NCBI GenBank assembly: GCA_030068145.1
Contig: JAPJBO010000441.1
Span: 1 to 64,000 of the forward strand
Source: Diplonema papillatum
Lineage: Eukaryota; Euglenozoa; Diplonemea; Diplonemida; Diplonemidae
Direction of reading: 5' to 3'
DNA length: 64,000 nucleotides
Shown here: piece after piece, positions 28,962 to 39,297 of the stretch
Position numbering within the stretch: the stretch's first letter is position 1
Layout of the letters: the number at the start of each line of letters is the position of its first letter
Made by a program: the position numbers and the translations under genes
The notes under the pieces: model-generated
What the model was told of the DNA's origin: nothing
Databases searched by the model: none
Seen by the model: only the letters and a program-made list of their open reading frames with translations

Positions 28962-29373
28962 GTGCATGCTAATCCATGTGGTTCATGTACTTAAAAGAAC
29001 TCAATGCTAACATGGCACCCCGAAGGAAGGCCCGATCGCCGGCCGCAAGCGGAAGAAGACGAAGGCGACCACCCCCGACTCAAGGGTGCATCGAAGGAAG
29101 AAGAAGGTATCGAGGGCAGGCAGCTCTCAGAAACGACCGGGGACCACGGGCACACCAACGCCCTCGAAAGTGAAAAACGGACACACGTGCCCGCCCTCGT
29201 ACTCGCCGACTCAGTCTCTGGAATCGCAAGAAAGCCAAACCCCGCTAGCTCCACAAATGCTCGACCTTGACGACGCAATGGCAGGTGACGACGTCATCCG
29301 ATAACCTGACTTTCAAGGCAGTGCATGTTAATCCATGTGGTTCATGTACTTAAAAGAACTCAATGCTAACATG
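28962..29373 (+). repeat. Direct repeats of about 55 bp flanking a coding-like segment
   Basis: CATGTGGTTCATGTACTTAA within a 55-bp block occurs at about 28962-29016 and 29319-29373, 357 bp apart and nearly identical. A third related block lies at 38888-38936. The repeats bracket the reading frame at 29011-29304, as if that segment had been inserted or duplicated as a cassette. Confidence 0.85.
29011..29304 (+). CDS. Possible terminal exon: basic, Ser/Thr-Pro-rich small protein
   Basis: One frame is open from 29011 to TAA at 29302-29304 with GC-rich third positions. It encodes a basic segment (AGRKRKKTKATTPDSR, then HRRKKK), a TPTPSK stretch, SPTQSLESQESQTPL and an acidic end (MLDLDDAMAGDD). 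This pattern, a nuclear-type basic cluster plus SP/TP sites, looks like real protein. There is no in-frame ATG, so it would need an upstream exon; a possible acceptor is the AG at about 29023. An overlapping frame with an ATG at 29004 (88 codons) is a weaker alternative. Direct 55-bp repeats flank the segment. Function unknown; it may be a relic. Confidence 0.35.
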   Translation, partial: HGTPKEGPIAGRKRKKTKATTPDSRVHRRKKKVSRAGSSQKRPGTTGTPTPSKVKNGHTCPPSYSPTQSLESQESQTPLAPQMLDLDDAMAGDDVIR

Positions 29374-29454
29374 TATGCACGTGGGGGGCCCGAGATCGCT
29401 TTCATCGCGAACGTGAACTCGGTGTCGGTCACAAGAGCCATGGACTTGGCAAAG

Positions 29455-29615
29455 CACATAGAAAAAAAGAGCGCGCGCTAAAATACGTCGAATAGTCGGC
29501 AATATGCAGCAAAGATATACACACAAACATACTATACCTTAAAGGAACCTTTATGGCTACGGTCACCCGGAGACTATAAAACCCCGGATCCCTAAGCGAA
29601 CTTGCACTCTAAGAA
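29455..29615 (+). repeat. Dispersed family C copy
   Basis: GAGCGCGCGCTAAAATACGT through GGTCACCCGGAGACTATAAA and CCCTAAGCGAACTTGCACTC. Confidence 0.8.
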
Positions 29616-29683
29616 ATAGAAGAAAGTACTGCAAACCCGGAACCCGCGGGAACCCCCTTCTTCTTCTTTTTTTGGAAGACGCA

Positions 29684-29955
29684 CGCAGTTTGTGGTCCCC
29701 GGGTCTATTTTTCACGGTTCTCTTCATCGGAGCTGAACTTCGGCGAAAAAGGTCTGCTCCATGGACCAGCGAAGAACTGTCACCAACCAGTGGGTCGACT
29801 CCCGTTTTTCCCTGCTCGGTGCCCCCCATCTGGTAAATACCCACGAACCACGCACATAATTTTGGTCCCCGGGTCTATTTTTCACGGTTCTCTTCATCGG
29901 AGCTCATCGCGAGAAAAGGTCTGTTCTGCGGATCACGAAACCATCCAACTTTTCT
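29684..29955 (+). repeat. Tandem pair around CCCCGGGTCTATTTTTCACG
   Basis: GGTCCCCGGGTCTATTTTTC with GTTCTCTTCATCGGAGCT occurs at 29693 and 29865. A related string with GGGTCTATTTGGCACCG lies at 43400. Confidence 0.8.
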
Positions 29956-30909
29956 TTCCAGATTTTCCAACATGCCTCGTCTATTCAAGGTCCCTCTTGT
30001 ATTCAAGGTACCTCCTGTATTCGACCGCCCCCAGGAAGGGACACCGTGCACAAATCAGTGTTCGAAGTGCATGCATTGTTCCGTGCTACGTGCTTGCCTT
30101 ACAGCTACACGACGCATGGGTCGTGTTTCACGAGCCACGCGACGAAGGTAGTAAACCCCTTTACGATGGACCCGCGCCTTCCTGGCGTTTTGTATCCGTA
30201 TAACGCGTTGCCCTCTGTTCCGCATCCGGTTGACCGCAGTTATCCTCTGGCAGTAGCGTTGTGTGTCTGGCTGGGAATTGGCAGCTAGCTTCTAGGACAT
30301 TGCACTCGAATCTTGGCTTGGGTAATGAAGTTCGCCACGCCATCCGAAGTAATCATCATCGGACAGGGAAGGAAAGAGAGAAGTCAGACAGGACCCTGAC
30401 ACCTTGCTCACCAGCGAATAGGGATAGAGCGTGCCTGTTGACCATGTCAATGGGCCAACCAGGCGAGATCACGGTCCATACCGGACCCCTCGACTTCCTG
30501 GTGTTTTATTTCTGTTACATTGTTCCGCATCCGGTTGCCGAACCGCAGATATCCTCTGACAGGACACAGCGTTGTAGTTAAAGTGTCAGTGGCTCATTGC
30601 CACTCGGCGAACCTTCTCTGAAGAGGGACTTCTTCAGAAAATGGGGAAAAGGGGTAACACACAGCCGCCGATCAACACGAAACCACCCAGAAGAAAAGCC
30701 AGGCACCGGGATCTTCCTGACGAGCACGCAACCCGGTGAACTTAATCAAGAGTCGAAGATTAGCGTCGAAACTTCCTGGCTTTTCACGCCGTAGCAGAAC
30801 GACCACACCCTACCCAATCCCAAGCACCCCCTAAACGCGTTAGGGGACTTCACAAGGTTTCACAACGGAGTGACACAACACCCGAAACGAGCTGCACCCT
30901 CTCACTTTT
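29956..30909. other. Intergenic stretch
   Basis: Only short ORFs without domains, and mixed repeat fragments. CGCATCCGGTTG occurs twice, near 30220 and 30527. No gene called. Confidence 0.4.
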
Positions 30910-30990
30910 CTCAACCCCCCCGCCATACTCAAGCCTCTACGGTCAACCGGAGACTTTAAAATACCGACCTTCTAATCCACAAATAACGCT
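30910..30990 (+). repeat. Dispersed family L copy
   Basis: Same as 28835-28910, including CGCCATACTCAAGCCTCTAC before the shared core and TAACGCTA at its end. Confidence 0.85.
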
Positions 30991-31079
30991 AAAATACGTG
31001 CCGGATAGTGCCACCCATGGGGAGATTCTGAACTTTGGCCGATCTCCTGGCAAAGAGAAACCCCCTCCTTCCCAATAGT

Positions 31080-31252
31080 GAGCCGGTCCGTCCCTATCTC
31101 TCGAAACTGCATCGAAGTGCCTGCCGCTGTTTATCACAGTGAATCGCGGTCCACCACGGTCTATCAGGTCCATCCCTAGCCCCTAGAGCTGCATCGAATT
31201 GCCCGGTGCTGTATTCTTCGGTCTATCACGGTCTATCAAGAGGGGATGGAGC
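31080..31252 (+). repeat. Dispersed family A, full copy
   Basis: GAGCCGGTCCGTCCCTATCT through GGTCTATCACGGTCTATCAA and GAGGGGATGGAGCGGCT. Very close to 47552-47706 and 52608-52785. Confidence 0.85.
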
Positions 31253-31549
31253 GGCTACAAAAGGTGCAAAAAAGAAGAAAAGAAACAGAAAACATAAAAT
31301 GAAGCGAAGTTTCACTTTTAAAAAGGAATCATTCGCTTGTTCCCCCCCTCCTCCTTGTTCCCCCCCCCTTCCCGCGTAGCGTCCGTGGCTTAAAGGACCG
31401 AAACACGGCGCAGACGGGACCAGTGCGGTGTTGAGCACATATCCATTCCAAGCACGTTCTTGCAATCCCCCCCTTCCCCCACTTTTTTGCTCGCCCCGAT
31501 TACCGTTCGGGCACCTGTCGTCATCCCTTTTCTCAGGCGGGTTTTGCGA

Positions 31550-31824
31550 CAGTGTTCGCGCTAAGGAAAAAAGCGGCTGATTTCAGCCAGAAAAAGAATT
31601 CTTAAAAACCGACCGGCTGATAAACAGCCGGCTGATTTTGAAAGGTCTGCCGATCAGAAGGGTTTCACGACAACATCTTGCCGGTGCTTCAAGCTGATTC
31701 CGCTCCATGGGCGGCATTGCCAAAGCTTACACTGTTGAAAATCGGCTGATTTTGTACGAGTCTGCTGGTAAAAAAGGGCTCGAAGTTTAAACAGCCGGCA
31801 AGCCGGCAGATAGCGCGCACACTG
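31550..31824. mobile_element. hAT-like miniature element, copy 2, with 8-bp target duplication
   Basis: Starts CAGTGTTCGCGCTAAGG and ends GCGCGCACACTG. The 8-bp flanks TTTTGCGA (31542-31549) and ATTTGCGA (31825-31832) match at 7 of 8 positions, as expected for hAT insertion. The interior is shared with 27787-28206 with deletions. Confidence 0.85.
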
Positions 31825-31917
31825 ATTTGCGACGAGAGAAAATGGTTGAAGAGCGCGAATGAGAAATGAAAACAGAATAATGAAGCACACGAAACAGAAG
31901 GCGGACGAAAGAAAACG

Positions 31918-32028
<111 letters not shown>

Positions 32029-32420
32029 ACATAAAACAAGTCAAAGGGTGTGGGCCTCCACCGTCAGGTGGGCAGGCTAGTTTCGGGGTGGCTCCCTGGG
32101 AGGGACAGGGGCGGGGTTGTCACGCCTTAGCAGTCCCAGGGCCTCTCCCCTCCCACCTATATGTGTTCTCGCTGTCATCGCTACCGCGCTGACATTTCCG
32201 AGAGAGAAAAAAAGAAGCGAAGAGAATACCGCCAAAAGACTCACCAGATACCCGACTCTAGATGCCGCGTTCCGACCCACTTGGGCTTTCACCCTGCCTT
32301 TCTTCTTTGTAGGTTCTAACAATCTTGCGGGTTTGCCCATACACTGTATGGCCCTATGAAGCGTGGTCTGGCCGCCTGGCTTGGCGCAGTCACAGTTTCA
32401 GCACCGGTCCGAGACCAAAT

Positions 32421-32588
32421 CTAAAGGGGGGGGGGGGTCGAATAATAACACCTGTGTTATTATTCGATTTGTCGCATACTAAAAAACAATTCCGGGTAGC
32501 CGGACAGTAGCAGGATCAAGTAGTGGTAGTTTTTTTAAACAATCAGACATGTGTCGAATAACTGTTATTATTCGACCACCCCCTTTAG
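32421..32588. mobile_element. MITE with CTAAAGGGG...GTCGAATAATAACA terminal repeats, copy 1
   Basis: Left end CTAAAG-(G)n-TCGAATAATAACA and right end its complement, with two mismatches. An interior palindrome AATAACACCTGTGTTATT adjoins the left arm. The second copy, reverse-oriented inside, lies at 48071-48293. Confidence 0.85.
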
Positions 32589-32834
32589 TAGTAGGGCCTT
32601 TACACCCTGGAAGAGAAGAAGAAGAAGAAAAAGAAAAACGCCGCTCCTGGTCCAGGAACGTGCCGGTCAACCACAGCTTGCAAAGCTTGAGTCGGAGGCA
32701 GCACAGTGCCACAACCCCGTCCGCTCTGCCCTGCGGCTGACCGTCTCGACGAGCTTGTGTTCAGCGCGAGCGCCAAGCCCCAAGGTGCGCCAAGCCTTGA
32801 TGCTTTAGTTTGGGAAATCGGTAGCCACTTGACC

Positions 32835-32975
32835 CGTAGGCCCGTGGCTCTGCAGTACCGCCGAGCACGTGAAGCTTGGCTCCCGTGTACCAGGCTTTCC
32901 CTGGTACCTCGTACCGCCGCCTCCTCCGCCGGCCTCGGCTGTGAAACCGTCCCAGCCCCTTCCGGCGGGTCGAAT
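32835..32975 (+). pseudogene. Damaged fragment of gene D exon 1 and 3' flank
   Basis: GCCTCCTCCGCCGGCC, AACCGTCCCAGCC and GGCGGGTCG at 32910-32972 align with exon 1 at 33300-33360. The preceding GGCCCGTGGCTCTGCAGTAC (32838-32875) aligns with sequence just after the gene D stop (49950-49985). The block thus joins bits of both ends of gene D. Confidence 0.7.
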
Positions 32976-33167
32976 TCCCCTACTCAGGAACATTTAGGGA
33001 TGCAGTTCTTTTCAGCGAATTGCCACTTCAGTCGCGTGTCTACACATGAATTACGACCACCCCCCCCCCCCCCCCCAACAACAACAACGAGAAACAAGAA
33101 ACAGTCAAACCAGAACAAACCAAAATAAAAACACGCAAGAACCGCCGAACCGAGGGGAAGTGGGAAG
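32976..33167 (+). promoter_or_regulatory. Gene D leader region
   Basis: Holds a C19-type run at 33058-33076 followed by an A/C-rich leader (CAACAACAACAACGAG) up to the ATG. The start context is GGGAAGATGA. No TATA box is evident. Confidence 0.35.
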
Positions 33168-33530
33168 ATGAACAAGCTCCTGGTGCGGAGGCACGTGGTG
33201 CCCTTCGTGCGCTTCAACAGCAGCAGCAGCAGCAGCAGCGCGCCGCCGCCGAAACCGCCCTCCCCTGCGGACCCGCCGCGGCCGTCTCCGCCCCCACCGG
33301 CTGCCTCCTCCGCCGGCCCCGCGGCCGCGGAACCGTCCCAGCCGCCTCCGGTGGGTCGCCAAGGCGCCACCCCAGCCCCCCCCGTGGATGCGGACAAGGT
33401 GCGCGGCGTGGCAGTTATGGGCGACGACAAGAAGCCCGCCGGCAGCACCGCCGGGCTCTTCGCAGGCGTCCTCGCGTCGCTGATGCAGAACGACGTGCGT
33501 GCCGCGTACGAAATGTCGCTCCTGCCGCCG
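33168..33530 (+). CDS. Gene D exon 1: mitochondrial-type presequence and Pro-rich linker
   Basis: 121 codons from ATG to donor GTTTGC at 33531, phase 0. The N terminus MNKLLVRRHVVPFVRF is basic and amphipathic, a good mitochondrial presequence, with RF-NS a plausible cleavage point before a Ser run. A Pro/Ala/Ser-rich linker follows, then a GLFAGVLASLMQNDVRAAY segment that may be helical. The assembled protein (121+21+35+240+32+48 = 497 residues) reads without frame conflict: all introns are phase 0 and four of the five interior exon ends are GAG. It is most likely a mitochondrial membrane protein with a long coiled coil. No enzyme domain is seen; ATAD3-like N-terminal coiled coils are similar in style only. 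Confidence 0.7.
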
Positions 33531-34439
33531 GTTTGCATTTTCTTTTCGTGGAAAAAAAAAAAAAAAACGATGAGTCTTTTTCTGAGTTTTTTTTTTTTCC
33601 TTTCCTTTCGTTTCCAGTTGGTTTCGGCATATAAAAAGAAGAAGGGACCGGTTAGGACGCTAAGAGTGAGGGAGGACGCAGATCAATAAAATGAAAATGA
33701 CAAAGAGAGCGAAATAGGAAATAAAGAGCCGAAGGGCGATCATCACCGTGGACCCAAGCAAACGCTGGACGGGGGAGACCCTGCCCGAAGGAATCAACCA
33801 CCCCCGGGTGGGCTAGTCTGACACAAGTTGTCAACAGGAAAAAAACGATGAGTCTCCCCAGAGTCTCTCGACGTTGGTCAACTTGTATGGAATGGAATGA
33901 GTGGTTGAATCATCATATTTAGGGCAAAACCCGTCGAATCGAAAGACCGACCTACACAGGCGGCACACATCTCACCCGAGGATGTGACAAGCTCTCAAGC
34001 TCTCTCTGTGCAACGAGCTTGGCCTGGCCAGCTGTTCTGAACTCCTGGTGCAAGCTTGCAAGCACCCGTCACGGTCGGCACTTGGGTAACCTTTCCACCA
34101 GCTGCTTAAAATGAAGAATACCTGAGTTTCCCGCAGCTTGGTGAACGCCTTCTGCAGCTCCTTGGCGTCGACGTGGATCTGTGGTTCACTTGATTGTTGG
34201 TGGTCATCGTTGCCTGATGTTGTCCTTTTACGTGAAAGTGAAGGTCTTGACGGCAGCCGTCCTGTCTGCTTCGTGTTTCGGTCCGTAAGCCAGGTGACCC
34301 GCACCGAGGCTGCCATGTGCTGCTGCGCTGCCTCTTTCTCTCTCCACGTCGTGTGATTCTCCGAAAAAGCGCTTCGGCTTGAGCTTTCGGGATGATGTAC
34401 AAGCACCTGCTTGCGGGTTTGCGGGTTGTAGGAAACACT

Positions 34440-34650
34440 TAAGGAGGTTGCCAGCTGCAAAAGATCAAAGGAGGTAAATGTGCTGTAGCCCACACGAAAC
34501 ACAGGTCAATCTGGGTTCAGTGGCGGGCGTAAGCGTTCAACAAAAATTCTTTAACTCTAAAAAAGACGTCGTATTGTTTCTCCCCCTCTAACCTCCTTCG
34601 AAGTAAGCACAAGGCAGCCCCTCGAGTATTTTTCACACGAGCGCCTGCTT
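34440..34650 (+). repeat. Dispersed family G copy
   Basis: GTGCTGTAGCCCACACGAAA, AATCTGGGTT and TCTAACCTCC are collinear with 60815-61110. Confidence 0.8.
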
Positions 34651-34905
34651 GGAAGGAAACGCTCGACAAAAGCTGCCAGACAAAGAACCGAAGGGATCCA
34701 AAATGCTGTAAGTACCGAACCACGTGTACGGACGTAGGTCTACACGACAAGACACACAACCGCAACAGGTCAAACTCCTGAGTGAGAAAACAACACACGG
34801 TGTTGTAAGCGAAGAACACTTCAGACTGTTTGTAATGTACATGCCCCTCTACCTCTATATTTCCTCCCTTCCATTCGGCAGCCACGTCGAGTATTTTTGT
34901 GTCTA
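34625..34905 (+). repeat. Dispersed family B copy
   Basis: GCGCCTGCTTGGAAGGAAAC, CCAAAATGCTGTAAGTACCG and CCTCTACCTCTATATTTCCT. Confidence 0.85.
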
Positions 34906-35002
34906 ACAAATGCAGTTTTCCAGAGAGGGACAAAACCCGATCGATGGCAGCGCACTATCCATCACTCCCGTCAGATGCCTAAAGAGGAGGCTGAGCTAAT
35001 CT

Positions 35003-35423
35003 TGCGGGTTGCCCTGCGTCGGTTCGGAACCAAAACACCGACTCTTGAAACAAGCAGTATCGAGGACAAATTCTCATCTCCAACCCCTCCCCAGGAGCGA
35101 CAGCCCGCGTTTAGTGTTGGTGTCGGTTGGGAACCAAAACACCGACTCTCAAAACAAGCAGTATCGAGGATATTTTCTCATCTCCAACCCCTCTTCCACT
35201 CTTACACCCAGGAGCGACACAGCCCGGGTTTAGTGTTGGTGTCGGTTCGACACCGAAGCACCGACTCTCAAAACAAGCAGTATCGAGGATAAATTCTCAT
35301 CTCCAACCCAGGAGCGACAGCCCGCGTTTAGTGTTGGTGTCGGTTCGGAACCAAAGCACCGACTCTCGAAATCAGCAGTATCGAAGATAATCTCCCAAAT
35401 CCAACTTCCACTCTTACACGCAG
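35003..35423 (+). repeat. Tandem array carrying four copies of the exon 2 acceptor
   Basis: Units of about 100-118 bp (core CACCGACTCTCAAAACAAGC, CAGTATCGAGGA) each end in CCCAG or CGCAG followed by GAGCGAC. The candidate AG|GAGCGAC junctions fall at 35094/35095, 35211/35212, 35311/35312 and 35423/35424. Only after the last does the coding sequence continue (GCCCGAGTTCTTGGCG); the others turn into GTTTAGTGTTGG. Confidence 0.85.
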
Positions 35424-35486
35424 GAGCGACAGCCCGAGTTCTTGGCGCACCTCCGCGAAATGGATGCAGCAAAGAAGAAGGCCGAG
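35424..35486 (+). CDS. Gene D exon 2
   Basis: 21 codons (ERQPEFLAHLREMD, then AAKKKAE), acceptor ACACGCAG, phase 0 at both ends. The donor reads GAG|GCATGC, a GC-type donor matching GAG|GTATGC at exon 3 except for one base. It opens the coiled coil. The identity rests on phase, the matching GAG end and heptad-like composition, so it is less certain than the larger exons. An adjacent array duplicates its acceptor. Confidence 0.55.
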
Positions 35487-35814
35487 GCATGCAAACTTTT
35501 CGCTTTGTTTCAACACAATACGTTGTCGTCAACGAGCACTCAACGGAATGCGGCTACCACGAAGCAGCGACCCCTCCCCGTGGACGGCATTGAGAAAGAA
35601 GAACTATCGTATAAGATCGACACCTTAACTACCTTTCACCTTAACTACCTTTCACCTTAGGTGTAATTCCCTTATATCCCAACACTTGGCAAGGCAATCC
35701 CATTGGGATATAAGGGAACAAAATTAGTTGGTTGGGATATAAGGGAACAAAATTTGTTGTCCCATTGGGATATAAGGGAACAAAATTTGTTGACCACAGA
35801 ACCTGGCCAGACCA

Positions 35815-36725
35815 GTCAGTCCGACCAGCCTGGACAGACCAGACAGCCTGGACAGCCTGGACAGCGGTCAGTCCGACCAGCCCGGACTGACAAGACAGCT
35901 GGACTGACCAGACAGTCCGACCAGCCTGGACAAACCAGACAGCCTGGACAGCCTGACCAGACCAGTCAGTCCGACCAGCCCGGACTGACCAGACAGTCCG
36001 ACCAGCCTGGACAAACCAGACAGCCTGGACAGCCTGGACAGCCTGGACAGCGGTCAGTCCGACCAGCCCGGACTGACAAGACAGCCTGGACTGACCAGAC
36101 AGTCCGACCAGCCTGGACAAACCAGACAGCCTGGACAGCCTGACCAGACCAGTCAGTCCGACCAGCCCGGACTGACAAGACAGCCTGGACTGACCAGACA
36201 GTCCGACCAGCCTGGACAAACCAGACAGCCTGGACTGACCAGACAGCCTGGACAGCCTGGACAGCCTGGACAGCGGTCAGTCCGACCAGCCCGGACTGAC
36301 AAGACAGCCTGGACTGACCAGACAGTCCGACCAGCCTGGTCAAACCAGGCAGCCTGGACAGCCTGACCAGACCAGTCAGTCCGACCAGCCCGGACTGACA
36401 AGACAGCCTGGACTGACCAGACAGTCCGACCAGCCTGGACAAACCAGACAGCCTGGACAGCCTGACCAGACCAGTCAGTCCGACCCGGACTGACAAGACA
36501 GCCTGGACTGACCAGACAGTCCGACCAGCCTGGGCAAACCAGACAGCCTGGACAGCCTGACCAGACCAGTCAGTCCGACCAGCCCGGACTGACCAGACAG
36601 CCCGGACAGCCTGGACAGACCAGACAGTCCGACAAGCTTGGCAGGCTGGAGGCTGGAGCCTGACCAGTCTAGTCCGGCTGACCCAGAGTCCGACCAGCCT
36701 GGACTGCCTGACCAGACCAAGCCCT
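35815..36725 (+). repeat. GACCAG / CAGCCTGGA satellite
   Basis: About 0.9 kb of shuffled short units such as GACCAGCCTGGACAAACCAG and AGACAGCCTGGACAGCCTG, with higher-order repeats of about 150-170 bp. Few stops in several frames produce artefact ORFs. Confidence 0.95.
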
Positions 36726-36984
36726 GGCGGTTGGTGCTGCAAGATCAACAGGAAGGGTGGGTCTTCTAGGTCCTTGGTTTCTTTCAATGGGAAGAACGGG
36801 AACAAAATTAGTTACCCAATGAACAGATGCAGAACCTGTCCTGCTGTAGGAAGGTACAAGGTTGTTAAAAGTCCACACGAATCACAGGAGGTAGAACATG
36901 ATTCATGGATTAAGTTTGAAAGTACGAATCACAGGACGTGGAACATGATTCGTAGGACCGCTGAGCACAAAGTTACCAAGTTTT

Positions 36985-37395
36985 CAAAACACCGCAACGG
37001 AGCAGGCGCCCGGCAGGCAATAGGCTCGGTCAGGACTGATCCCTCACACCGAAGTGATCACGGGTTGCCTTGTGAGCGTAGATGCGCGGGGCTGAACTCA
37101 GGCTGCATGAGTGGGTTTTGTCAGGTAACAATGGCCCTCCACACCGGATCTCAAGAGTAAGCTTCGTTTCCAAAAGTCGTGATCAAGTCTGTATACCCAC
37201 AGAAGGCGCGAACTTAACGCAAGGACCCTTCAGACGTGGAACGCATTGGTCAGAAAAGCAAACACCGCAACGGAGCAGGCGCCCGGCAGGCATTAGGCTC
37301 GGTCAGGACTGATCCCTCACACCGAAGTGATCATGGGTTGCCTTGTGAGCGTAGATGCGCGGGGCTGAACTCAGGCTGCATAGTGGGTTTGCGGA
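36985..37395 (+). repeat. Duplicated about 135-bp block, 272 bp apart
   Basis: ACACCGCAACGGAGCAGGCG through GGGCTGAACTCAGGCTGCAT occurs at 36988 and 37260, almost identical. Confidence 0.9.
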
Positions 37396-38029
37396 ACTGC
37401 CGTAGCATCGATCAGCGAGTAAACGTATCCATCCCTGGCCGTGGCGCTCGATGGCTTCGGTAAACCGCATCGCGTATACAGACGAGACTTGACTCCGTAC
37501 TTAGAGAGCGAATTCCGTCGATCATGGTGCAGATGACTTTACGCAGGACGATGCAATATTACCCCTCCCTTCCCTCTTTGCCCTCCCGAAAAGAAAAGGC
37601 GTCGTTGAGCAGAGTGTGTGTAAAAAAAAGGATACGGGTGCACGAGCACGCGGGGCTCATGCAGATGGAAAAAATTGGCCAATTTATCCGTAACGTACGT
37701 AACACGCAAACATGCAAGAAGCTGCAGCGCAACCGGATGCGAAGTAGGGCAGTGCTAAACATGTGCTGACTGCTTCCAGAATTGAAATTGCTGGTGCTGG
37801 TCCTGCTGCCAATCTTGGTTGCTTCCTCTTCCTCTGGCCGCATGAATACAAGGGCCGAAGTGGCAGTGAAATTTGAGAAGTTGAAACCTCATTTTGGAGG
37901 TAGTAAACGCATCCTCAGATTTGGAATTTTTCTTTCAACGGCACCAAACGTCCCCGAATAGTCACTTTGACCCCCGGGAATTTTTTTTTAAAAGGGGTCC
38001 CCCAAAAATCGTCATGACCACAAATTTTG
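37396..38029. other. Middle of gene D intron 2, no recognisable content
   Basis: Short ORFs only. I see no repeat shared elsewhere in the window and no exon. Confidence 0.4.
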
Positions 38030-38182
38030 TTCCCTTATATCCCAATGGGACAACAAATTTTGTTCCCTTATATCCCAACCAACAAATTTTGTTCCCTTAT
38101 ATCCCAATTGCCCAAGGTAATCCCATTGGGATATAAGGGAACAAAATTTGAAGTGGTGGGATATAAGGGAAATTCACCTTCA

Positions 38183-38340
38183 CCTTAACTACCTTTCACC
38201 TTAACTACCTTTCACCTTAACTACCTTTCACCTTAACTACCTTTCACCTTAACTACCTTTCACCTTAACTACCTTTCACCTTAACTACCTTTCACCTTAA
38301 CTACCTTTCACCTTAACTACCTTTCACCTTAACTACCTTT
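38183..38340 (+). repeat. 16-bp array abutting the exon 3 acceptor
   Basis: About 9.9 copies of CCTTAACTACCTTTCA end 13 bp before the acceptor CAAAACAG. Each unit offers a branch-point-like TTAAC and a pyrimidine stretch. Two more copies lie near the 5' end of the same intron (35623-35654). Confidence 0.95.
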
Positions 38341-38353
38341 CTCGGCAAAACAG

Positions 38354-38458
38354 ATCGAACGAGTCCGCGAGCAAGCAAAGGCCGACGTCGAGCTCGCGCA
38401 CACAAGGAGCAAGAACACCCTCGAGCAGATGAAGCAGAAGCGCATCGACCAAGAAGAG
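38354..38458 (+). CDS. Gene D exon 3
   Basis: 35 codons (IERVREQAKADVELAHT to RIDQEE), acceptor CAAAACAG, donor GAG|GTATGC, phase 0 on both sides. Highly charged with heptad spacing, it continues the coiled coil. GC-rich codon use contrasts with the AT-rich repeat directly upstream. Confidence 0.75.
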
Positions 38459-38965
38459 GTATGCTGCGTTGCGTTTCGACCCCCCCCCTGAATAGGTGCT
38501 ACGGGAGTATCTGGCAACCGCTGCTTGACAGTGCTCACGTGGGCGGTGTCTTCGGACAGCACCTCGTGATGTTCGCATCACAAAACAAAGAAGACAGTGA
38601 AATGGTCGTTACCTGGTCGCGTTTCGCTCGCGACCGTTTCCTGAACAATCCTTCACTAAATCCGCGGTTAAATAACCTGGCCTCAGTGGTGCAAGCACCA
38701 CGTGCTCTTCAAACCCAAGAAACATTTTCCCCCCATTCCGCGAAGAAGACTTGATGCTAGCATCAAACACATGAGAGGCAAGTAGCGCCTGAACACGAAG
38801 CTAAGATTTTCCCCCCTTTCCAGGAACATCCCATGAAAGTAACAGTGTTGACTTAGACCGATCCGGGCTACATGGCAACCGCTGCTCAACATGCTAATCC
38901 ATGTGGTTCATGTACTCAAAAGAATTCAATGCTCAACAGTCGGAGTCTTTTTCGGCTAGCCAAAG

Positions 38966-39112
38966 AGAGTGAAAGAGTACGTACAGTAGTGAGTAGAGAA
39001 GAGAACGAGTGTGAAATAATGGAGGTAGCACAAACTACCAGACCAGCGGAGGCCACCGCAAAAAGATTTCTTACCTTTTCCTTATCCCTCAAAACCAGCA
39101 CCAATAACAACG
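38966..39112. mobile_element. SINE-like family F, second copy
   Basis: GAAAGAGTACGTACAGTAGT through CACCAATAACAACGG matches the 17487-17633 insertion with few changes. No target duplication is obvious here, so it is probably older. Confidence 0.8.
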
Positions 39113-39297
39113 GTCCCCCCTTCCAGGATCGCGCTGGTAGCAGTTATTGTCCATCTTTGTAGCCGGCCCTCCTGTGCAGCCTTTCAGAGTCATAGCTACA
39201 GGCTGAAAGCCGACCTCGTAGTGATGCAGTCAAGGGCTGATATCACACGATGCTGCTTTTCTAACTCCAGCACTTAGTTTAGCTTATCATACGAGTC

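Larger units (their letters stand above)
33531..35423 (+). other. Gene D intron 1
   Basis: 1893 bp. Holds A- and T-runs after the donor, repeat family G at 34440-34650 (relative at 60815-61110), family B at 34625-34905, the family D start at 34925-34985, and the acceptor-copy array at 35003-35423. No coding exon seen inside. Confidence 0.6.
35487..38353 (+). other. Gene D intron 2
   Basis: 2867 bp bounded by the same repeats at both ends: two 16-bp CCTTAACTACCTTTCA units and CCCTTATATCCC palindromes at 35623-35800, then the same palindromes at 38030-38175 and about ten 16-bp units at 38183-38340 against the acceptor. Between them lie a GACCAG/GACAGCCTG satellite (35815-36725) and a duplicated block (36985-37395). 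Confidence 0.65.

Noticed and set aside
35641..36805. ORFs of up to 279 codons on both strands
   Set aside because: They follow the GACCAG/CAGCCTGGA satellite, which has few stops; composition is that of the repeat.
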